Source of the DNA: a virus
IMG/VR virus record: IMGVR_UViG_3300027749_003926
Location: 1-20,096 of that record
DNA: 20,096 nucleotides
Strand: one strand, 5' to 3'
Shown here: piece after piece, positions 1 to 6,389 of the stretch
Numbering within the stretch: the first letter of the stretch is position 1
How the letters are laid out: every line of letters begins with the position of its first letter
Notes under the pieces: model-generated
Database searches by the model: none
Seen by the model: only the letters and a program-made list of their open reading frames with translations
Told to the model about the DNA's origin: nothing
Program-made: the position numbers and the translations under genes

Positions 1-340
1 TCCCCCCCCCACGCCTTTTTATTTTCCACCACACTTTTATTTTATTTTATTTTTTATTTTATTTTATCATGATGGAAATTTAATTTTGTACTCCCCCCCC
101 ACGCCTTTTTTCAAAAATTGGACAAATTTTATATTTTTTATTTTTTATCAAATTTTACTATTTTTTTGAATTTTTCATGTTCCCCCCCCACGCCTTTTTA
201 TTTTCCACCATGCTTTTTTTTATTTTATTTTATATTTTATTTTATCATGATGGAACTTTTATTTTTGTACTCCCCCCCCACGCTTTTTTTCAAAAAATGG
301 TATAATTTTTATAATATTATGAAACTCATAATTTTTTCAT
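1..340 (+). repeat. Subterminal ~90-bp tandem repeat with C8-9 tracts (A-B-A'-B')
   Basis: Four copies of a C8-9 tract followed by ACGC(C) and a T-run start near 1, 92, 181 and 271, about 90 bases apart. Units 1 and 3 resemble each other along their whole length (both end in ATCATGATGGAA, then a T-rich stretch and GTAC). Units 2 and 4 share the first ~40 bases (T-run then TTCAAAAA). The array is therefore a 180-base higher-order repeat. It is mirrored at 19757-20096. A role as replication origin, telomere-like end or protein-binding array is inference. Confidence 0.85.
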
Positions 341-365
341 AATGAGAATAAATGAGTCTCATAAT
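316..365. repeat. Imperfect inverted repeat / hairpin in TIR
   Basis: ATTATGAAACTCAT (316-329) pairs with ATGAGTCTCATAAT (352-365) with one mismatch over 14 bases and a 22-base AT-rich loop. It lies just inside the C-tract array and is mirrored at 19732-19781. Function is unknown; an origin or recombination-site element is possible. Confidence 0.7.
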
Positions 366-567
366 ATATATAATTTAATTTATCATCTCGTTCATTTTGG
401 GGCCCCTCATTTAGTGGTATCGTATATTTTAAAATTGAATATGTCAACTGTACAACATTATATAAAAATTAAATAATTCTTTAATTTATACATGTGACTT
501 TGATGTTTTTTTAGGTGGTGTATGGTTGTAAGGTAAAAGTCTATTTAAAACTCCATAGATAAAATAT

Positions 568-591
568 CACTCAGTCAAACCGGGTTGAGTG
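568..591. repeat. GC-richer hairpin in TIR
   Basis: CACTCA (568-573) pairs with TGAGTG (586-591), and an inner ACC/GGT pairing closes a small loop around the ACCGGGT core. It is the most GC-rich spot in an otherwise AT-rich arm and is mirrored at 19506-19529. It could be a transcription stop or a binding site; the sequence alone does not decide. Confidence 0.5.
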
Positions 592-966
592 AGTTTTATT
601 TTTCTATATTGAATTATAAACTATACACCACTATACAACTATACAACTACTAATATAATATACATATATTAATAATAAATACATAATAATAGAAGTATAA
701 CCATCATATATAATATTAAATAATTAAATCTTAAATTTCCCATCGTTGTATAGTCAGTTGTATACTTTATAAACCATACAACAGAAAAACACACCTAAAT
801 TTTCAAAATAATTTTATAAATAATATAATAATCCCTTTCTCATGCAGTTTAAAAAAGGTTCCTAATTAATCTCAAACCGGCCCGTGGTATAGTTGCTTCA
901 CTTTTTCATGCAACCTGACACGACATTTATGAAAAATAAATTCTCATCTTGACCCAAAAATATATA

Positions 967-1638
967 ATGAGTGTAAGTAAGCTAATAAACTCAGTAACTG
1001 GTCTACCAACTTTACAAATGAATGCAATTGTGAATTATTACACTATCATGGAAGAAACAGGAGTATTCCCGCGTTTAGAAGACAGACTGGAGCTTCAATT
1101 TAAAATGGGAACGCATTGGACAAACAAGATTAAGCAATGGTATTTTCGATGGAATTTTAAGAAGCACGGGGGCTTTAATAAGTCATTAGCAAGAGGACTT
1201 TTGAACGAAATTGAAAAACTTACAAAAGCCTTAGAAGTAGCTACTCTTGAGATGAAAGCCATGGATGCAAAAATTGAAACAGAATCTGTTGTTTCTTCTA
1301 TCGCTGAATCCGAATATAACCCCAACCTCTCATCAATTGCATCTGTCTCAACGGTGTCAACTACCTCAACTGCGCTTGTGAAATGGAATTGGGCACTATC
1401 TGCTGATGGAATGGGTCCAGGTCTTAAGAATGGTGAATGCTATGGTATCAAAACATTGTCAAGCATTAAAGGATATAAGACAATTGAGATGGGACCACGT
1501 GGGGGAGTTAAGCGCTGTGATAGTATGGGTTCTTATTTACCAAAAGCAACTGTCATTTACAAATTTGATGTTTATTCCCATGAGATAGGTTCTTTGACTA
1601 TTACTAATTACAAAAATCTCTTTGAATATTTAAAGTAA
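967..1638 (+). CDS. Hypothetical protein, 223 aa, accessory region
   Basis: An open frame of 223 codons starting at ATG 967, directly after an AATATATA run; the in-frame TTG at 949 is unlikely as a start. I do not recognise the family. The N-terminal half is helical and charged, with two Trp-rich stretches near residues 48-63 and a probable coiled coil around 75-108 (LLNEIEKLTKAL). A Ser/Thr/Val-rich linker follows at about 108-140. The C-terminal ~85 residues are rich in Gly and aromatics and look like a compact beta-rich domain (MGPGLKNGECYGIK). It is the first gene inside the left TIR and faces inward. Its DNA is visibly less AT-rich than the core genes and uses GCG, CGT and CTC-type codons more freely, which suggests later acquisition, perhaps from a cellular host. 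No function is proposed. Confidence 0.75.
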   Translation: MSVSKLINSVTGLPTLQMNAIVNYYTIMEETGVFPRLEDRLELQFKMGTHWTNKIKQWYFRWNFKKHGGFNKSLARGLLNEIEKLTKALEVATLEMKAMDAKIETESVVSSIAESEYNPNLSSIASVSTVSTTSTALVKWNWALSADGMGPGLKNGECYGIKTLSSIKGYKTIEMGPRGGVKRCDSMGSYLPKATVIYKFDVYSHEIGSLTITNYKNLFEYLK

Positions 1639-1773
1639 ACTGTTTTGTCATGAAGTGTTTTATTATATAAATTTAATTTAATTAAATTAAAGAGAACAAA
1701 TTAATTTTTTAAAATCTTTGTCAATTTTATTTAAGGATTACATAATTATAGAGAAAGCAATCAAAAAAACAAA

Positions 1774-2452
1774 TTATTTTTTAGAAACACCGAAAAATCC
1801 TAAAATTCCTCCTCTTCCTGTGGGTTGAATATTATTAGTGGATGTATCTGCAGATGACCCACGAGATGCTGGCTCAGGCTGCAAAGCAAAATTGAGTGCT
1901 GCTTCAAATAACTCATCGTCGCGGAATTGTCTTGCATTCATAGTAGGACACAAGATTTTTTTAATATGCAGGTAAGTAATACAAATTTTGGTATACTCAA
2001 TGTATTCATCAAAAGCTACTGTGGGAACTTCCAAAGGAGTCAAAGAAAAAAAATCTGATGATTCGATTTCTTTTTGTAGTAAAACACCACGTTGTTTAAG
2101 ACGAGCCATCGCGGCTTTATACGTGTTCACATCCCCAGCAATCGCATAATGTTGGTCTTTAAATACTCCATACTTGAACTCAGATTTTGCAGCAGTATTT
2201 GAAGGATTCCTTAATTTAAGCTCTAAAAAGAATATATTAAATTAATAAAATAAACATGTAGAAGAAAGTTTTATTTATTTTACCTGCGTAAGAATCAAAT
2301 GCTCTTTGTAATAACGAGCTCTTTTCTAACTTGACATCCTCGTCAATAATACTTTCTCTGGCTCTTTTAGCACTTGACATTTTTTTTTTATTCTGCCGAT
2401 ATTCTTGTGAATATAATCTTTCTCTTTCCTTTCGTTCAAGTTTACTTTCCAT
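1774..2452 (-). CDS. Hypothetical protein encoded by two exons (205 aa after splicing)
   Basis: Two frames on the - strand join into one. Exon 1 runs 2452 to 2284 (ATG, 56 codons plus one base). Exon 2 runs 2222 to 1774 and stays open upstream of its first possible start at GTG 2130, which a separate gene would not need. Removing 2283-2223 joins GCA-G to AG-CTT in frame, giving 618 bases, 205 residues and a stop. The product is unrecognised. It has a very charged N terminus (residues ~1-45, RKERERLYSQEYRQNKKK, then a nuclear-localisation-like KRAR), helical middle sections, and a Gly-rich tail with GRGGILGFFG. Base composition is less AT-rich than the core genes. The usual TCTA/TATATA motif before the ATG is missing, while 29-base repeats lie just upstream. 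Without splicing, exon 1 would be a 70-residue protein ending in a hydrophobic tail. Confidence 0.72.
2223..2283 (-). other. Spliceosomal-type intron, 61 bp (GT-AG)
   Basis: On the - strand the donor reads CAG|GTAAAAT and the acceptor ATATTCTTTTTAG|AG, preceded by a T-rich tract and an ATTAAT element that could act as branch site. The intron contains in-frame stops and is more AT-rich than the flanking exons. Its removal restores one reading frame. Using the next AG two bases downstream would give an immediate TAA, so only the first AG works. Confidence 0.75.
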
Positions 2453-2472
2453 TTTTAAAAGGTGACGATGGC

Positions 2473-2588
2473 AAGACGAGAGCCAAAAGTAAGACGTCTT
2501 GAAGACGAGAGCCAAAAGTAAGACGTCTTGAAGACGAGAGCCAAAAGTAAGACGTCTTCAAGACGAGAGCCAGTCTTAAGACGTCTTG
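2473..2588. repeat. Four tandem 29-bp repeats with AAGACGTCTT palindrome
   Basis: Units start at 2473, 2502, 2531 and 2560 and are each exactly 29 bases. Each begins AAGACGAGAGCC and ends with the 10-base palindrome AAGACGTCTT plus one base. Units 1-3 are nearly identical; unit 4 has several changes in the middle. The array ends 21 bases upstream of the ATG of the spliced gene (- strand) and lies ~65 bases from the small membrane protein gene on the other side, so it occupies a divergent promoter region. Palindromic iterons suggest a dimeric binding protein (operator or origin); this is inference. Confidence 0.9.
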
Positions 2589-2633
2589 AAATACAACTGT
2601 ACAAAAAATAGTAATTATCTAATTTAATTAAAA

Positions 2634-2652
2634 TCTAATTAAATATATATAC
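2634..2652 (+). promoter_or_regulatory. TCTA + AT-run promoter motif
   Basis: TCTA at 2634 lies 19 bases before the ATG at 2653 and is followed by AATATATATA. A second TCTA lies at 2618. Confidence 0.55.
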
Positions 2653-2853
2653 ATGGATTCAACAATAATATTTTATATTATAAGCTCTACAAGTACGGCG
2701 TTTTTATTCTGTTTAGGTATTCTTTATAAATCTAAATGTGTTAATATAAATCTATGCTATGGTTTAATAGATATACAACGGGATGTCATAACTGAAGAAA
2801 AATATGATGAAATTACAGCAAATAATACAAATAATAATAATAATAATATTTAA
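2653..2853 (+). CDS. Small single-pass membrane protein, 66 aa
   Basis: The ATG at 2653 follows an ATATATATAC run. Residues ~4-24 form one hydrophobic transmembrane segment (IIFYIISSTSTAFLFCLGIL), followed by a basic, Cys-containing stretch (KSKCVNINLCYGLIDIQRD) and an Asn-rich tail. The pattern of an N-terminal helix followed by spaced Cys and an RD-type end recalls small membrane proteins seen in PLVs and nucleocytoplasmic large DNA viruses, but I cannot name a family. It may be a virion or membrane-interaction protein. Its stop TAA overlaps the stop of the convergent lipase-like gene within a TTAA. Confidence 0.75.
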   Translation: MDSTIIFYIISSTSTAFLFCLGILYKSKCVNINLCYGLIDIQRDVITEEKYDEITANNTNNNNNNI

Positions 2854-3413
2854 GAATGTTTAGCATGAGGATTTATTAAGTGGGTCAAATCATGCGCCTT
2901 AATTGGATTAAAAAAACTCATCCCACTACTTATCTGGTGTTTATTTGCTTTTTGGGTGTGCCCTAATAAAGAAACAATATCTCCACTGTTTCTAATATCT
3001 AATTGTCTTTTTGAATTTTTGGTAGTTCCTATATCACCCAATCCTACCGCTTTATTATACGTTGTTATATTTCCATGATTACCGCTATTTTCTGCAAGTC
3101 GTCCACCTAATGAATGACCTACACTATCTGAAGAACCATATATTTTTTCTACTCTTTCTGTTATTCTTTTTGCCTGCTTTTGTCTATGTCCAAAATCACC
3201 TAAACCTAAAAAAATTAATCCATCTTCAGCCCAATCACTCAATCTCTTACTACCTCTATGAACAATAGTAGGTTTATTATCTTTTAAAAATACTTTAGTT
3301 TCATTATTTGATAATTGACTATCATAATCATAACCATATTTTTTCATTTCTTTAGCGGCTTCTTTTTGGTCTTTATATCCTGCTTTCAATAAATTATGTA
3401 AATCATTGTGCAT
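2850..3413 (-). CDS. Lipase-like alpha/beta-hydrolase (class 3 type), 187 aa
   Basis: The protein contains the nucleophile elbow VGHSLGGRLA at residues ~98-107 (Ser101), the hallmark of class 3 lipases. Asp145 in the NSGDIVSLL segment and His174 or His178 near the C terminus are suitable partners for a Ser-Asp-His triad. The N-terminal part (KDQKEAAKEMKKYGY, then IVHRGSKRLSDWAEDG) resembles the lid-side region before the elbow in viral lipase-like proteins. At 187 residues it is shorter than typical cellular lipases and has no signal peptide. In PLVs and virophages such an enzyme could help membrane penetration or release; that role is inference. It is convergent with the membrane-protein gene (4-base TTAA overlap) and divergent from the next gene across 45 AT-rich bases. 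Confidence 0.75.
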   Translation of the reverse strand: MHNDLHNLLKAGYKDQKEAAKEMKKYGYDYDSQLSNNETKVFLKDNKPTIVHRGSKRLSDWAEDGLIFLGLGDFGHRQKQAKRITERVEKIYGSSDSVGHSLGGRLAENSGNHGNITTYNKAVGLGDIGTTKNSKRQLDIRNSGDIVSLLGHTQKANKHQISSGMSFFNPIKAHDLTHLINPHAKHS

Positions 3414-3458
3414 ATTATAATTAATAATATAATAAATTTTATCAATTATAATATATAT
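3414..3458. promoter_or_regulatory. 45-bp bidirectional promoter region
   Basis: The gap between divergent ATG codons is almost pure A+T, with AATATATATATGG on the + strand side and AATTATAATATG on the - strand side. No TCTA is present. Confidence 0.45.
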
Positions 3459-3650
3459 ATGGAAGAATTATTAAAACCAAAAAAAGAAAAATTTAATTCA
3501 AAATTATATTATATAAAAAATAAAGATAAAATTTTAAAATACAATAGAATATATTTTAAAGATTATTATAGGCGTATTAAATTATTTAATAAACAAGAAG
3601 AAGTGCCATTTAAATTAATTATTGAACGGAATGTGAGAGTTACATTTTAA
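3459..3650 (+). CDS. Small basic protein, 63 aa
   Basis: The start is placed at ATG 3459, directly after a TATATATA run; the upstream in-frame ATG at 3408 lies inside the neighbouring gene and gives an Asn/Ile-only extension. The product is Lys/Tyr/Arg-rich (LYYIKNKDKILKYN, YFKDYYRRIK). This spaced Y-K pattern also occurs in the tail of the GIY-YIG protein and in the 85-residue basic protein near 16.8 kb, suggesting a shared nucleic-acid-binding type. It may bind DNA during packaging or replication, but no enzyme motif is visible. Its stop overlaps the stop of the packaging ATPase within a TTAA. Confidence 0.65.
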   Translation: MEELLKPKKEKFNSKLYYIKNKDKILKYNRIYFKDYYRRIKLFNKQEEVPFKLIIERNVRVTF

Positions 3651-4384
3651 TCTTCTTCATCAATAATTATTTCATCCCAATTTTTAAACATTTTCTGACT
3701 AGGTACATTCAAAAATAAAAAATTATGGGGTTCATCATAAACTAATTTATTAATTTCTTCAAACATATCCTTTTTACTTTCTATTAATTCTTCAAAAACT
3801 TTTTCTAATTCTTTTTTAGGTGGTTTAAATAATATTAAATTTGTAATACATTTTCTTATATCTAATGGTATATTTGGATAGACCTGTGCTGTCATTATTA
3901 TATTTAATTTTAAATGTCTTCTATTATAAATCATTTTTTTTAGTGTATCTACAATAAATTTACTTTTTTTTAAGTCCGCCGTCATATCGTCTATATAAAT
4001 AAATGATTTTTCTTTTTCCTTGCTCCACCCATCAATTTTTGTATATGCTTCAAATATAGTAACATTATTTAATTCATGATATATATTCTCAGGATTTAAT
4101 TTTAGGAATGGATTTTTTTTTAAACTGTTTATACTATTTTCAGGCATAAATAAAATAAGATGGTGAAAGCATTTTTTATATATTTTTGGTTTCTTTTGGG
4201 TTAGCATGGCTATTGTGCTACTAGTTTTACCGCTACCAGGTCTTCCAATAACACAGAGGAACCCATATATATTCATAAATTTTAATAAATCATGTCCATT
4301 GAGATGTTCGCCCACAGCATTTTCATCACATGTAAAAGAAGGAATATTTAATTTAATATGTTTATTCTTCTTAATAGTTATCAT
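3647..4384 (-). CDS. A32/FtsK-HerA-type DNA packaging ATPase, 245 aa
   Basis: The Walker A loop GRPGSGKT is at residues 47-54. Walker B is FIYIDD at ~128-133, with two acidic residues after the hydrophobic strand. The following NRRHLKLNIIMTAQ (~154-167), with a polar residue after a beta strand, is typical of the sensor region of the A32-like clade. Length (~245) fits PLV and virophage packaging ATPases. The enzyme would drive genome entry into the preformed capsid using ATP. It is one of the conserved morphogenesis genes of this virus class, along with MCP and penton. It is divergent from the 308-residue protein across 51 bases and convergent with the small basic gene. Confidence 0.93.
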   Translation of the reverse strand: MITIKKNKHIKLNIPSFTCDENAVGEHLNGHDLLKFMNIYGFLCVIGRPGSGKTSSTIAMLTQKKPKIYKKCFHHLILFMPENSINSLKKNPFLKLNPENIYHELNNVTIFEAYTKIDGWSKEKEKSFIYIDDMTADLKKSKFIVDTLKKMIYNRRHLKLNIIMTAQVYPNIPLDIRKCITNLILFKPPKKELEKVFEELIESKKDMFEEINKLVYDEPHNFLFLNVPSQKMFKNWDEIIIDEED

Positions 4385-4435
4385 ATATAATTAAATGATA
4401 TAATAAATTAAAATGTAATTTATTATATATATAAA
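4385..4435. promoter_or_regulatory. 51-bp bidirectional promoter region
   Basis: The AT-rich gap between divergent start codons holds TTATATATATAAAATG on the + strand and AATTATATATG on the - strand. Two genes must share this short spacer. No TCTA is present. Confidence 0.45.
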
Positions 4436-5362
4436 ATGGTCAAAGAAAAAAATATAAATATTCATATTCATAATGTGATAGAAAAAAGAAAAAAAAGAAG
4501 AAGACGAAAAAAAGGGAAAAGTAAATCTAAATATGGCATAAGTAATCCTGTACAAGGTACAGCACAGCCAGTTGTTACATCATACCCACACCCAACAAAT
4601 GCTTTTGGTCTACCATTACCACAAAATGCAGAGGCAAAACAATATGCAGGTGATTATTTAATACCAAATAAAGATAACGCAGTAACAATATATAAAAAAT
4701 CAACACCTTCAACACCAGCACCAGCACCAGCACCAACACCACAAAGACAAACTAAATTTATATTACCACCGCCAAATGTTAGGGGATTAGGTAAAGCTAA
4801 AGTTGTAGGTAATATAGATAATATAAAAGATTTAAAAACAATGTCAATTGTAGATTTAAAAAAAGCTTTAATAACCCGACTAGGTGGTGAAAAATTACTT
4901 GAAGAAAAAGGACAATTAAAAGGATTGAAAAAAGAATTAAATAAAATAAGTAAAGAAAATAAAATTGATAAAATTGAATATTTTTTACATATGTATAAAA
5001 AACAATCACCACAAAAACAAGAAGAAGAAGAAGAAGAAGAACCATCTATATTTATGAAACAGGAACCATCTTCAGGTAGCATTATTGAAGCATTTAGTAA
5101 TGATAACCAAGCAATGCACACACCACAATTAAATAGAACACAAACTCAAACACCTTATAGCGCTATTTCAAATCAATCTGAAAGGTCAATGGCTTCTAAC
5201 ATGTCTACACGGGCACAAGATGGGATAGATAGGGCAAGAGCAAACCGTGAAAAGATTGAAGCTCATAAAGCAAAACAAACCCAAAGATATGATAATTTAA
5301 ATATTACTACAAAGCATAAATCACCTTCAAAAAGACAATCAGAGCAAGAAGATGACGCTTAA
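4436..5362 (+). CDS. Hypothetical low-complexity protein with basic N terminus, 308 aa
   Basis: The ATG at 4436 follows TATATATAAA. The N terminus contains a strongly basic stretch (KRKKRRRRKKGKSKSK, ~17-32), then a Pro/Ala-rich segment with PAPAPAPTP near residue 93, a helical folded part at ~130-190 (MSIVDLKKALITRLGGEKLL...), a poly-Glu run, and a Gln/Ser/Thr/Lys-rich disordered tail. The MSIVDLKK...LGG helix pair has a SAP-like look, a DNA-binding helix-turn-helix fold, but this is only a resemblance. Proteins with a poly-Arg/Lys N terminus and proline linker recur in PLV genomes beside the packaging ATPase and may be internal DNA-binding virion components; that role is inference. It is convergent with the next gene through a shared TTAA. 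Confidence 0.75.
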   Translation: MVKEKNINIHIHNVIEKRKKRRRRKKGKSKSKYGISNPVQGTAQPVVTSYPHPTNAFGLPLPQNAEAKQYAGDYLIPNKDNAVTIYKKSTPSTPAPAPAPTPQRQTKFILPPPNVRGLGKAKVVGNIDNIKDLKTMSIVDLKKALITRLGGEKLLEEKGQLKGLKKELNKISKENKIDKIEYFLHMYKKQSPQKQEEEEEEEPSIFMKQEPSSGSIIEAFSNDNQAMHTPQLNRTQTQTPYSAISNQSERSMASNMSTRAQDGIDRARANREKIEAHKAKQTQRYDNLNITTKHKSPSKRQSEQEDDA

Positions 5363-5874
5363 AAATAATGTATTTGTCTAAATGATTGTGCTGGTGGTTG
5401 AGGTGGTGTTTTTTTACCTCTTTTCTTTTTAATTATAATTTCATCTTCTGAATCACTTTCACTTTCAATAATTATTTTTTTTACTTTTTTCGGTGTTGCT
5501 TTTGGCTTTGCTTTTGGTTTTGGTTTAATTTCTTCTTCTTCACTAGATTCTTCATTAATTGTATTTTCTAATTTTTTTAATTCTCTTTCTTTTTTTCTAT
5601 CATCTTTTTCTTTTGCTTTTAATAATAATTCTTTTTTCTTATTATCATATTCTGTTTTATCTTTTGTTTTTGTTTTACCTTTCAATACTTCTAATGCTTT
5701 TTCTCTTCCTTTTGCCATGGCTTCTAATTGCTTTTCACTTAATTTTTTTTTAGGTTTGGTTGGTTTACTATTTTTTGAAAATTCAATACTTGATTCACTA
5801 TCTGATTCATATTCTTTATCAAGTAAATCTTCTGATTTTAAAGGTTTTATAGATTTTAAAGATTTTTTAGACAT
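5359..5874 (-). CDS. Hypothetical charged, disordered protein, 171 aa
   Basis: The ATG at 5872-5874 follows TTTATATATAA, with TCTA 19 bases upstream. The sequence is nearly all charged: an acidic Ser/Glu patch (~21-34), a KKKLSEKQLEAMAKGREKAL motif (~43-62), a long Lys/Glu helix, a PKPKAKPKATPKK basic linker (~117-130), an acidic SESDSEDE segment (~137-144) and a Pro-rich end. The EKQLEAMAKGREKAL stretch recalls a motif common in proteins of large DNA viruses of protists, without known enzymatic function. A nucleic-acid- or scaffold-binding role is a guess. It overlaps the preceding convergent gene by four bases. Confidence 0.72.
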   Translation of the reverse strand: MSKKSLKSIKPLKSEDLLDKEYESDSESSIEFSKNSKPTKPKKKLSEKQLEAMAKGREKALEVLKGKTKTKDKTEYDNKKKELLLKAKEKDDRKKERELKKLENTINEESSEEEEIKPKPKAKPKATPKKVKKIIIESESDSEDEIIIKKKRGKKTPPQPPAQSFRQIHYF

Positions 5875-5893
5875 TTATATATAAATATTTAGA
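5875..5893 (-). promoter_or_regulatory. TCTA + AT-run promoter motif
   Basis: On the - strand TCTA begins at 5893, 19 bases before the ATG at 5874, followed by AATATTTATATATAA. The 47-base gap 5875-5921 also serves the divergent + strand gene at 5922. Confidence 0.55.
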
Positions 5894-5921
5894 AATTATT
5901 TTCTTTTCAATTATTAATATA

Positions 5922-6389
5922 ATGTTTACTAAAAAATTTGACCACAATGATATTAATAATTTTTTACCCTCTAATAAAACCATTGGAACAGTTGATTTTT
6001 TCAATAAAAAATTTAAAAATAATATGCCAGAACATATATGTGAATTATTATCAATTGAAACTTTAATAGAAAATGAGGAACAAAAAGAAAAAATGAAAAA
6101 GGAAATATTAAATAAAAAAAATGAATTTACAGAAAAATTATTAAAAGAATATGAAGAAAGGAAAGAAGAAGGAAAAACAGAAGAAGATAAAAAAGCAGAA
6201 GAAGTCAGAATTATAGAAACCGCTAAAAATAAAAAAAATATTAAAAGAAAAGAAAAACGTATATTAAAATTTAAAGCAAAAAAACAAGCAGAATTAATAT
6301 TAAATAATTTAGATATGATATATGATATATACAATGAAAATGATGAATATTTAATAATAAATAATAATCTAACTATAAATAATGAGTAA
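5922..6389 (+). CDS. Hypothetical coiled-coil protein, 155 aa
   Basis: This first gene of the + strand virion block starts at ATG 5922 after TTAATATA. The N-terminal ~50 residues (DINNFLPSNKTIGTVDFF, MPEHICELLSIETL) look folded. Residues ~50-125 are a continuous Lys/Glu-rich helix, probably a coiled coil, and the tail is Asn/Tyr-rich. It overlaps the start of the penton-like gene by eight bases (ATGAGTAA), implying co-transcription. The overlap and position suggest a capsid assembly or scaffold function, but no family is recognised. Confidence 0.75.
   Translation: MFTKKFDHNDINNFLPSNKTIGTVDFFNKKFKNNMPEHICELLSIETLIENEEQKEKMKKEILNKKNEFTEKLLKEYEERKEEGKTEEDKKAEEVRIIETAKNKKNIKRKEKRILKFKAKKQAELILNNLDMIYDIYNENDEYLIINNNLTINNE

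Larger units (their letters stand above)
1..877 (+). repeat. Left terminal inverted repeat (877 bp)
   Basis: Positions 1-877 are the reverse complement of 19220-20096; I matched the outer end, the internal landmarks and the inner boundary. The match stops at 878 (C here, where the partner 19219 predicts A). Position pairs always sum to 20097, so the arms have no net indel. Such near-identical arms are expected for linear PLV/virophage/Polinton genomes, where arms are homogenised by replication. The arm contains no convincing gene. It holds four C-tract repeats (1-340), a hairpin (316-365), a GGGGCCCC palindrome (399-406), a second hairpin (568-591) and clustered TATACAAC-like words (517-784). 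Positions 878-966, between arm and first gene, show nothing recognisable. Confidence 0.97.

Noticed and set aside
1-300. G-quadruplex from the C8-9/G8-9 tracts
   Set aside because: The tracts are ~90 bases apart; an intramolecular quadruplex with such loops is unlikely, though pairing between ends cannot be excluded.
118-342. A 74-codon frame in the left TIR, mirrored at 19755-19979
   Set aside because: It starts with TTG, consists of Phe/Ile/Tyr/Pro from T-runs and C-tracts, and runs through the subterminal repeats; the duplication is just the TIR.
431-438. AAAATTGA word in the TIR, like the mimivirus/Sputnik early promoter
   Set aside because: It is more than 450 bases from any start codon, and the word is expected by chance in such AT-rich DNA.
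2473-2588. Possible CRISPR array
   Set aside because: The 29-base units are directly adjacent with no spacers and no cas genes; it is a tandem repeat.
4654-5121. 155-codon antisense frame in the 308-residue gene
   Set aside because: Its poly-Ser and Gly-Ala runs are the reverse of poly-Glu and Pro-Ala codons; no leader motif.
5867-6334. 155-codon antisense frame over the coiled-coil gene
   Set aside because: It encodes a Phe/Ser/Ile-rich shadow of Lys/Glu codons, while the + frame has normal start context and overlaps the penton gene naturally.
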